IMG/VR virus record: IMGVR_UViG_3300018476_000030
Location: 1 to 32,102 of that record
DNA: 32,102 bases
From: a virus
Strand: one strand, 5' to 3'
The position numbers and the translations under genes are program-made. How positions within the stretch are numbered: the stretch's first letter is position 1; each line of letters starts with the position of its first letter. The notes below the pieces were generated by a model, which saw only the letters and a program-made list of their open reading frames with translations, did not search any database and was not told the DNA's origin. Positions 17,311-23,718 of this stretch are shown in pieces.

Positions 17311-18240
17311 CTATGCGCAGACGATTTCGACGAGCTTGGACTCTTCCAGGCGCGTCGCACCGATCGACATGTCGAGGTAGACGTACATCGAGAACCGCTT
17401 GTCGGGTCTCTCCGCCATCCTTGCCGAGATGTCCTTGTTGATGCCGAGCCCCATCGCCGACTTGCGCCACGCCGGCACCCTGGTCTGCGATGACCCGTTG
17501 AGTTGCAGGCGCTCGGAGTGGATCAGCTGGAAGCCCATGATGAAGGCGACCTTGCCGTCGCGCAGCGGGGCGAGGTCGTCCTTGGCCACGCCGAACTCCT
17601 TCAGCGTCGCTTCCGTCGTCGCCAGCAGGTTGCCCTTCTGGACCGCCTTGACCGCCATGTAGCGGTCCTCGCCCTCGTCACCCTCGGCCGCGTCGAGCGC
17701 CACCGATGCGCTGACCAGCTTGGAGATGGTGAGGCCCGCGTTGCCGGTGCCGTTGCCGTAGGCCCAGTCGTTGACCGCGACCACGGTGCCCGGCGGGGCC
17801 GTCGGGGCCGACTCCGAGTTGCCGTTCGGCCAGGTCAGCACGGTGCCGCCCGAGTGCCCGGTGTAGGCGGTGCCGAAGAAGGCGCCGATCACCTCGTCGT
17901 CCTGGCCACGGTTCATCGCCATGGCGCCGGTGCGGGCGTAGGTGCTGGTCGGGTCGATCAGCAGCTTCACCTTGTCGAGGTTGTCCACCAAATCGCCCCA
18001 GCCATAATCGTATGGCGCGAGACGGCGACGCAGGTGCTGGGTGTTCATGATCGGCGAGTCGGAGTGCCGGCTCGTGATCTTCTGTGCAGCCGATGGAGCG
18101 ACCTGCTCCATGTAGGCGGACTCGCCGGTGATCTGGTCCTCGAGGACTTTGCCCCGGAACCGTGATTCCACCTGTTGCGCCAGGTACCAGACGTTCCCCG
18201 TGAACTGCTGGACGAAGGCGTCAGTGACCGTGAAGGACAT
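17311..18240 (-). CDS. major capsid protein
   Basis: 309 aa. It begins with FVQQFTGNVWYLAQQVESRF, then RHSDSPIMNTQHLRRRLAPY and DYGWGDLVDNLDKVKLLIDP, which fit a known group of phage capsid proteins with a 'sRHsdtp.......RR....dy.w.dlid..D' block. It is expected to form the icosahedral shell with an HK97-type fold. It directly follows the scaffold gene, as in most T7-like phages. The 135-bp leader (18241-18375) holds two copies of a short repeat (see findings) but no promoter I could support; a GGGAG lies 11 nt before the ATG. Confidence 0.85.
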   Translation of the reverse strand: MSFTVTDAFVQQFTGNVWYLAQQVESRFRGKVLEDQITGESAYMEQVAPSAAQKITSRHSDSPIMNTQHLRRRLAPYDYGWGDLVDNLDKVKLLIDPTSTYARTGAMAMNRGQDDEVIGAFFGTAYTGHSGGTVLTWPNGNSESAPTAPPGTVVAVNDWAYGNGTGNAGLTISKLVSASVALDAAEGDEGEDRYMAVKAVQKGNLLATTEATLKEFGVAKDDLAPLRDGKVAFIMGFQLIHSERLQLNGSSQTRVPAWRKSAMGLGINKDISARMAERPDKRFSMYVYLDMSIGATRLEESKLVEIVCA

Positions 18241-18280
18241 GACTGGGATGCTCCCGATGTGTTGCGTGACATCGGCGAGA

Positions 18281-18377
18281 GCTGCCCAACCAGAATTGGA
18301 CCCTTGCCTTGGCGCTTTACGCCCGCCCGGCGTCAGGTGTCGTGGACCCCGAGGGGCTGCCCACGTCGACCAGAATT
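18281..18377. repeat. two copies of a split direct repeat flanking the scaffold-capsid gap
   Basis: GCTGCCC plus ACCAGAATT occur together twice on the plus strand: at 18281-18297 with a 1-nt spacer and at 18356-18377 with a 6-nt spacer. The second copy runs into the scaffold stop codon. The pair lies in the untranslated region ahead of the major capsid gene. Function unknown; it may be a regulatory site, a remnant of a duplication, or chance. Confidence 0.45.
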
Positions 18378-19353
18378 ACGCGGCCCGCCCTTCCGGGTAG
18401 GCAAGCTTGTAGAGCGCTTCCATCTTGGCGACGGCATCGATGTGGGCCGGGTCGCGCTTGTTGGCGTTGTGGTACTGCTTCATGAAGTTGGCGTCGCCGC
18501 GCAGCGCATTGATCTGCTGCTGCGCCTCGACCGGCGACTTCAGCGCCGAATCGCCGAACGCCTTGCCGGTGAGCGAGCCGTCCTCGTGCAGGTTGCGGCT
18601 GAGATGGTTGAACAGCTTGATGAACACCGGGTGGTTGCCCGCGCCGGTCTCGTCCATCGCCTTCTTCAACTCGTCGCCCAGCCCCGCCGCTTCCGCGTAA
18701 TGGCCCATCGCGGCGCGCGACTGCGCGACCTTGTTGTCGAACGCCGCGCCCCACTCGGTCTTCAGGCCGCCAATCCAGGTCTCGACCTGGGCGTCCTTGC
18801 CGGCCTGCTGGGCGGCAAGCGACTCCCCGGCACTCTGGTAGAGCCAGCCGGTCATGCTCTCGAACTGCTTCTGCGTCAGGCCAGCCCCATGGGCGGCGGC
18901 CATCACCGACGCGGCATAGGTCTTCTCGGCCGGCGGGAAGCCGTCGGGCACCTTGAGCTTGTAGTCGTCGGCCTTGGCGGGACGGCCCAGCCGGTCATAG
19001 ACCGGCGCCCAGTCTTCCGGCTTGTCCGAGGTCGGCAGCCGCAGGAGCTGGTCCTTGGGCACGCCGATCATCTTCTGGGCGTTGTAGTAGGAGTCGGCCA
19101 GGCCCTCGAGGTTCTTGATGTCCTTGAAGGCGGCCTCGCCCCTGATTTTTTCGGGGAGCTGCTCGGCGAACGGCTTGTTCAGCTTGACGTAGCGGGAGGC
19201 AAGGTCACCGACGTCCTTGACGTCACTCAGCGAGGCGTGACCGCGGACGTCGGCCGGCAGGGAAGACGCCCATTCAGAACCGCCCGGCGGCGGCGCGGGG
19301 GCTGCGGCGCCATTCGGTGCTGGTGTGACTGATTGTGTGCCTTCGTCGGCCAT
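18376..19353 (-). CDS. head scaffolding protein
   Basis: 325 aa. The N-terminal 30 residues are Pro/Ala-rich and disordered. The middle (DVGDLASRYVKLNKPFAEQL, then DSYYNAQKMIGVPKDQLLRL and DDYKLKVPDGFP) matches the pattern of podovirus capsid assembly scaffolds ('l..sy.na.k.ig......lP.....e.w..vy..lG.P..pd.Y.l'). The C-terminal third is helical and basic (QYHNANKRDPAHIDAVAKME), as expected for capsid-binding helix-turn-helix tails. It directs capsid assembly and is then lost. Position between Bbp19-like/portal and capsid agrees. The start has no clear ribosome binding site. Confidence 0.85.
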   Translation of the reverse strand: MADEGTQSVTPAPNGAAAPAPPPGGSEWASSLPADVRGHASLSDVKDVGDLASRYVKLNKPFAEQLPEKIRGEAAFKDIKNLEGLADSYYNAQKMIGVPKDQLLRLPTSDKPEDWAPVYDRLGRPAKADDYKLKVPDGFPPAEKTYAASVMAAAHGAGLTQKQFESMTGWLYQSAGESLAAQQAGKDAQVETWIGGLKTEWGAAFDNKVAQSRAAMGHYAEAAGLGDELKKAMDETGAGNHPVFIKLFNHLSRNLHEDGSLTGKAFGDSALKSPVEAQQQINALRGDANFMKQYHNANKRDPAHIDAVAKMEALYKLAYPEGRAA

Positions 19354-19396
19354 GGAACCGTGGGGTAACTGGATACCGCGTACTACAGGTTGCGGT

Positions 19397-19666
19397 TTAC
19401 CCCTGTTCGCCGCCGTCGTCCAGACGTTCGGCCGCCAGCGCCATCAGGGCGGTCTCGTCGAACCGCATCTGCTGGAGGATTTCCAGCACGATCGAGCGCC
19501 GCCCGGCATCGAATTTACCGGGCTCGGCCTCGAGAAGGCCGGCGCGGGCGACCAGGTCCTTCAGGACAAGCTGGCCGTCGATCGAGCCAAAGACGTCCTT
19601 GTAGGCCTTCACCATCGCGATCCGGCGGCGCAGCGGGCCGGGGATCAGGCTGGTGGGGAGGCTCAT
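19397..19666 (-). CDS. Bbp19-like phage protein
   Basis: 89 aa, ATG at 19666 overlapping the previous stop (ATGA). AYKDVFGSIDGQLVLKDLVA (about 21-40) followed by AGRRSIVLEILQQM resembles the Bbp19 family named after phage BPP-1 ('y..vF.t..G..VL.DL....', then 'GrR.v...I...l'). Members sit between portal and scaffold genes in short-tailed phages; their function is not established. The match is by pattern only and could be confirmed by profile search. Confidence 0.65.
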   Translation of the reverse strand: MSLPTSLIPGPLRRRIAMVKAYKDVFGSIDGQLVLKDLVARAGLLEAEPGKFDAGRRSIVLEILQQMRFDETALMALAAERLDDGGEQG

Positions 19667-20070
19667 GCGTGGCGGCGCCGCACGTCGACCCGCGAGAAGC
19701 CCAGCCCGTCGGCGCCGTAGCCCAGGCGCGCGATGAATCGGGCGAACTCGGGCGAGTGGATGGCGACCTTGTAGATCAGGGCGGCGTCGAAATCGGGGAT
19801 CACGCCGTGCGGCCAGATCTGCTTGCCCCTGGTCTCGATCCTGGCCTTGACCTCGTCACGCAGGATCGAATCGAGGCTGGCGTACATCTGCCAGTGCGGC
19901 TCGCAGAAGTGGATATCGACCAGCATCATGCGGATCGGGACGTGCTGGTGGTTCTCCTCGCCCGACGCCCTGGCGGGGACGAACAGGCGGGGAGTCCACT
20001 CCGGCAGGGCGAGGCAGCCCGCGGCGTTGCACGACAGGACCAGCTCGGGCGCCCGTTGGAACTGGCTCAC
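19663..20070 (-). CDS. hypothetical protein between portal and Bbp19-like gene
   Basis: 135 aa, read from the GTG at 20070 that overlaps the portal TGA (GTGA). The same frame is open much further upstream but only as out-of-frame portal sequence. The protein begins MSQFQRAPELVLSCNAAGCL, with two cysteines, then FCEPHWQMYASLDSILRDEV and IYKVAIHSPEFARFIARLGY. It ends with a basic segment (VDVRRRHA). I do not recognise a family. The overlaps on both sides show it belongs to the head operon. Confidence 0.68.
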   Translation of the reverse strand: MSQFQRAPELVLSCNAAGCLALPEWTPRLFVPARASGEENHQHVPIRMMLVDIHFCEPHWQMYASLDSILRDEVKARIETRGKQIWPHGVIPDFDAALIYKVAIHSPEFARFIARLGYGADGLGFSRVDVRRRHA

Positions 20071-21740
20071 TGCTGGGCCTCGGCGAACGCCGCCGTCCCC
20101 TGCCCGGCGCTCTTGAAGGCGTCGCCGTAGTTGGCGGCGGCCTCCGAGCCCGCCATCAGCTGCTCGGCCTGCGCCTTGGCCTGCTGCTCCTGGGCGAGCT
20201 TGGCCGGGCTCTTGAGCGTCACCGCCGGAGCGTGCAGGTCGATGGCGGCGAGCCGCATGATGGCCTCGTGGTCGATGATGTCCGGGGCGTTCGGATTGAG
20301 CGTCTTCAGCGTCGCCTGCAGCTGGATCATGCGGCTCACCGAATCCATCTCCGACGAGCGCTGGGCAATGGCGATCGGGCTGACATACTCGACGTGCCAC
20401 TCTCTCCCCTTCTGCATCAGGACGTCGGGCGGCGGCGGGAAGGGCGAGCCCTCCTGGAACTTGAGCCGCAGGCTCTTGCGCCACAGGATCATGAAGGTGC
20501 GGTCGATCAGCGGGCCTAAAAACTCGGCCTGCAGGCGGGCGAGCAGCGGCGACAGGAGCCGCATGCGGTCGTCACGCTGCTGCAGCACCCAGGTCGCGGT
20601 CACCCCCTTGCCGGCGCCCGCCAGATCGTTGGGGTTGGCCGTCGGCATGGTCATCCATTCGACAAAAAACGCCCGGTTGATCTGGCCGCGCAGGTCCTGG
20701 AGCATGTCCTTGCCGACTTCCCAGCGGCCCCGCGTCTCGATCGGGGTGATGCGCGCCTGGGCGGGCGAATTGGCCCGGTAGTAGTTCTGGCTGCCCGGCA
20801 CCGTCTTGATCGGCAGCAGGAATCCGTCGTCGGGGATCTGGAGCGGCGGGTCGACCAGCTTCTGGCCGCTCTTGATGGTGAGCTTGAGCAGCTCGTTGAG
20901 CATTTTCATGTCGGGCAGCGCGGTCATCCCGCAGCCCCGGCCATAGATCTCGTTCGATGCCTTACTGAGCCTCGGGCAGTGGTAGGGGAACTCGTCGAAG
21001 CCGCCCTCGCGCACGATGACACTGTCTTCCTCGGCGACGTAGAGCGACTCCCACGCCTTGTGCTTGGCCTCGCCGGCGCGGTCAGGGTTGCGCACCGGAC
21101 GCGGCTTGACCGAGTGCAGGAAATTGAACTTGGGCTCGGTGTCGCCCTTCTCGTAGGCCTTCCACACCTTCTCGGTGACGAAGCCCGCCTCGACCGCCTG
21201 CTTGGCCGTCCACTTCCAGCGCCGGATCAGCGCGTCGACCCGGTCCTCCTCGTTCTCGAACAGCACGCATTCCTTCAGTCCGCGTGTGGAAAACAGGATG
21301 CCGCTACGCTCGCTCTCGAGCTCGGCCATCACAGCGGTGCCGATACTTCCGAGGTCGAGGTAGAGCTCGTGGGACTGTGAGGCGAAGTTGTGCCGCGGCC
21401 CGTTGAAGTACGAGTACATCTCGTTGTCGACGGCGTCCCACCACGCCCGCACGCTCTGCATGTTGTCGATCCGCTCGTCGTCGCAGCGGCTGGCAAACCA
21501 GCGCAGAGTCTGGGACGTCAGCAGCGAGTGCAGGCCGTTGGCGAACTGGATCAGCGCAAAGATCGGCGTCGCGTCGTAGACCTGCTGGTTGCGCTTCATG
21601 CCGGGCGTCAGCTCGACGAAGTAGTCCTTGCGCTCGGGCAGGCACAGTTCGGCGATCTGCTGCCAGTGGGTCTTCCAGGTCCCGCGGTCGGAATCGGCCT
21701 TGTTCCAGCCGTTGATGACATCGCGTGCGCGCTCGTCCAT
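20067..21740 (-). CDS. portal (head-tail connector) protein, T7 gp8-like
   Basis: 557 aa. N-terminal features of the head-tail connector family are clear: GTWKTHWQQIAELCLPERKD at about 20-40, QVYDATPIFALIQFANGLHS and LLTSQTLRWFASRCDDERID at about 53-92. DNA passes through this dodecameric ring during packaging and ejection. The C-terminal 70 residues are Ala/Gln-rich (LAQEQQAKAQAEQLMAGSEA), typical of the crown region. ATG 21740 follows immediately after the TAA of the preceding gene. Confidence 0.92.
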   Translation of the reverse strand: MDERARDVINGWNKADSDRGTWKTHWQQIAELCLPERKDYFVELTPGMKRNQQVYDATPIFALIQFANGLHSLLTSQTLRWFASRCDDERIDNMQSVRAWWDAVDNEMYSYFNGPRHNFASQSHELYLDLGSIGTAVMAELESERSGILFSTRGLKECVLFENEEDRVDALIRRWKWTAKQAVEAGFVTEKVWKAYEKGDTEPKFNFLHSVKPRPVRNPDRAGEAKHKAWESLYVAEEDSVIVREGGFDEFPYHCPRLSKASNEIYGRGCGMTALPDMKMLNELLKLTIKSGQKLVDPPLQIPDDGFLLPIKTVPGSQNYYRANSPAQARITPIETRGRWEVGKDMLQDLRGQINRAFFVEWMTMPTANPNDLAGAGKGVTATWVLQQRDDRMRLLSPLLARLQAEFLGPLIDRTFMILWRKSLRLKFQEGSPFPPPPDVLMQKGREWHVEYVSPIAIAQRSSEMDSVSRMIQLQATLKTLNPNAPDIIDHEAIMRLAAIDLHAPAVTLKSPAKLAQEQQAKAQAEQLMAGSEAAANYGDAFKSAGQGTAAFAEAQQ

Positions 21741-22025
21741 TTAAGCCCCCAGGAGCGTCTTCTTCTTGATCTCGGTGCGATCGAGCGGCGACGACTGGCC
21801 GACCACCGGCGGCTCGGGCACAGGCTCCGCCGTCAGCTTGGTCGGCTTGACCGGAGCAGCGGCCGGTGCCGAGGTCGCTGGCGCTCTGCTGGGCGCGGGC
21901 GTCAAGGAGGCCCTCAGCTCCGCCATCGCCGCGTCGGCGTCCGCTCCCGGCGTCGGCCACCGGAGATTGCCCTGCGCGTCGCGGCCGAACTCCTGGGCGG
22001 CCACCGCCTCGGCGAGAATGCTCAT
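21741..22025 (-). CDS. small Pro/Ala-rich protein ending KKKTLLGA
   Basis: 94 aa, ATG at 22025 with AGGAGG eight bases upstream. A short helical start (MSILAEAVAAQEFGRDAQGN) is followed by a long Pro/Ala/Ser-rich disordered stretch and the C-terminus RTEIKKKTLLGA. The preceding protein ends in nearly the same string (see findings). Its stop codon abuts the portal start. I know of no established function. Disorder plus a conserved C-terminal tag suggests a linker or a peptide docked on the head or portal. Confidence 0.75.
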   Translation of the reverse strand: MSILAEAVAAQEFGRDAQGNLRWPTPGADADAAMAELRASLTPAPSRAPATSAPAAAPVKPTKLTAEPVPEPPVVGQSSPLDRTEIKKKTLLGA

Positions 22026-22037
22026 GATCAGGTCCTC

Positions 22038-22364
22038 CTATGAACCAAGCAGGGTCTTCTTCTTCGTCTTCGTCTCGCTGGTGTCGCCCAGGCCGCTGGT
22101 CATCACCGTGCCCTGCACGCCGCGCGCCGGGTCGGGCGCCTCGGCCTCGAGCTTGGGCGCGGCGGTTTCCTTCCCGGGCACCGGCTCGGGTTCGGGCGCG
22201 GCGACCGGCTGGGGCAGGTTCGGCATCTGCATCTGCTGCGGCATGACCTGGCCGCCGCCGCCGCCCGACTGCTGGCGGCTCGAGGACGAGATCATGGTGT
22301 AGGCCGTCCCGGCCACGGCGACGACCGCGGTGGTCACGGCAGCGATGGTGGCGACTGCTGACAT
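22038..22364 (-). CDS. small membrane-anchored protein ending KKKTLLGS
   Basis: 108 aa, ATG at 22364 behind GGGAGAGTAGG. Residues about 3-24 are hydrophobic (VATIAAVTTAVVAVAGTAYT), a likely membrane anchor or signal-like helix, followed by a Gly/Gln/Pro-rich linker and a charged C-terminus SETKTKKKTLLGS. The last eight residues match the next protein except for one. Function unknown; a virion-associated role is inferred from its place just upstream of portal. Confidence 0.75.
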   Translation of the reverse strand: MSAVATIAAVTTAVVAVAGTAYTMISSSSRQQSGGGGGQVMPQQMQMPNLPQPVAAPEPEPVPGKETAAPKLEAEAPDPARGVQGTVMTSGLGDTSETKTKKKTLLGS

Positions 22365-22365
22365 C

Positions 22366-22824
22366 CTACTCTCCCGTGATGATGACGGTGTTGAGATTGT
22401 CGCGGCGCGAGGCCAGCATCTCGGACTCCCCGGTCAATTCATTCTCGGCCTGCTCGACCGTCTTTGCCTTGGTGGCATAGAACATGGTCAGCGCAAAGTC
22501 GGTCACCGACAGGAAGGCCTGCTTGCGCCCGGCGCTCGCCGGCAGGACGCTGTAGCCCTCGAGCCGCAGCGGTTCGTCCTTGCCGACATAGACGTTGGCC
22601 GAGCCCGCGAGGACCACGATGGTCGGCACCCGCACCAGGCAGCAGGCCAGCAGATGACCGGCCGGGATGTAGCACGTCCTGGCATACATCCCGCCATGCA
22701 GGACGTGGTGCATGCGAACCGCCACCTGGGGGCAGGTCTCGAGCCTGGCCTGGAGCTCGCGCACCATGGCGATGGCATGCGCGCCCATCGCTGGCACCGG
22801 GGGTGCGGCCACGAGGTCATTCAT
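22366..22824 (-). CDS. cupin-like hypothetical phage protein
   Basis: 152 aa, ATG at 22824 overlapping the previous gene by 8 nt. The centre is a run of beta strands with cupin-like spacing: HHVLHGGMYARTCYIPAGHL (about 39-58), VRVPTIVVLAGSANVYVG and GYSVLPASAGRKQAFLSV. A His-x-x-x-His-x-x-x-Tyr-like pattern could bind metal, but the usual cupin HxH motif is not clear. The C-terminal helix is charged. It pairs with a GNAT-like gene just upstream. The cupin fold is inferred from strand pattern only. Confidence 0.65.
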   Translation of the reverse strand: MNDLVAAPPVPAMGAHAIAMVRELQARLETCPQVAVRMHHVLHGGMYARTCYIPAGHLLACCLVRVPTIVVLAGSANVYVGKDEPLRLEGYSVLPASAGRKQAFLSVTDFALTMFYATKAKTVEQAENELTGESEMLASRRDNLNTVIITGE

Positions 22825-23308
22825 GAGCGTCCTCCCGAGGGGCGTAGCTCTTGAAGAAGGTGCGGCCGACCTCGCGGAAGCCGCGCCTCGGCAGGACTTC
22901 CGCCAGCTTGCCGCCGAGCGGTGCCGAGACCGCGAAGCCCGGCGCCTTGAGCGAACGCGCCCACGCCTCGGCGGTGGCCAGCAGCTTCAGGCCGGCGCCG
23001 GTATGGCGATGCGCCTTGGCGACGAAGAACGCCTCGGTGCAGGCGAGCTTCACGCCGTATTCCGGCATCATCGTGATGATGACGACGACGAAGCCGGCCA
23101 GCACGCCAGGGCCTGCGTCAGACGCGGCCTTCTCGCGGGCGGAGAACATCTGCAGCGTGCCGGCCTGTTCCATCATCGTGTAGGTCTGCCAGTCGACCCT
23201 CGGCCACGGCATCTCGGGCATGCCGGCCTCGTGCGCGTACTCGACGACGAGGTCGTCGAAGTTGGGCGCCGTCCTGATCGCCTCGGACGAGCAGGCTTCG
23301 ATGATCAT
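22817..23308 (-). CDS. GNAT-like acetyltransferase domain protein
   Basis: 163 aa, ATG at 23308 in an ATGA overlap. The layout fits the GNAT fold: a strand GPGVLAGFVVVIITMMPEYG (67-85), the strand EAFFVAKAHR, acetyl-CoA-binding loop R-H-T-G-A-G (101-106) leading into helix LKLLATAEAWARSLK, and the C-terminal RRGFREVGRTFFKS (141-154). GNAT enzymes move acetyl groups from acetyl-CoA to amines; the target here is unknown. GNAT-like proteins occur in podovirus structural modules, sometimes in virions. Match by pattern; catalysis is not proven. Confidence 0.68.
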   Translation of the reverse strand: MIIEACSSEAIRTAPNFDDLVVEYAHEAGMPEMPWPRVDWQTYTMMEQAGTLQMFSAREKAASDAGPGVLAGFVVVIITMMPEYGVKLACTEAFFVAKAHRHTGAGLKLLATAEAWARSLKAPGFAVSAPLGGKLAEVLPRRGFREVGRTFFKSYAPREDAHE

Positions 23309-23718
23309 GGCGAGTTTCCAGTCACGACCGTGCCGTCGTCGACGATCGTCCAGCCGCCCGGCGTCGGGTTGGAGTTGGGGATTCGGACCATGCCGGCCGG
23401 GTAGGGCGGCAGGCCGGCGTAGTTGTCCTGGGTGGTCGGCAGATAGGAGGGCGTGTCCTGAACCACGAGCAGCGCGTTGGCGAGAGCCAGGATCGCCGGC
23501 ACGTCGGCCTCGGCCACGACGCCGTCATGCTCGATCAGGAAGAGGGTGATGGCGTCGGTCAGGTTCTTCTGGACGACGATGCCGGGGAAGTAGAGGTCGA
23601 CCACCGCAGCGACGTCGAACTCGGGCACGTCGAGCATGCCGGTGATGCGGACGTCCCCGCTGCTGGTCACGCGCCACGCGCCGTCGGCGGTGATGCGGAT
23701 GATCGGCGTCTGGCTCAT
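23305..23718 (-). CDS. hypothetical protein after the tail fibre
   Basis: 137 aa, ATG at 23718 overlapping the fibre stop (ATGA). The first part is beta-like (TPIIRITADGAWRVTSSGDV), the middle helical (EFDVAAVVDLYFPGIVVQKN, then ADVPAILALANALLVV), and the end Pro/Gly-rich with YPAGMVRIPNSNPTPGGWTI. No family recognised. Close coupling to the fibre gene suggests a fibre assembly, chaperone or attachment role, which is an inference. Confidence 0.68.
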   Translation of the reverse strand: MSQTPIIRITADGAWRVTSSGDVRITGMLDVPEFDVAAVVDLYFPGIVVQKNLTDAITLFLIEHDGVVAEADVPAILALANALLVVQDTPSYLPTTQDNYAGLPPYPAGMVRIPNSNPTPGGWTIVDDGTVVTGNSP

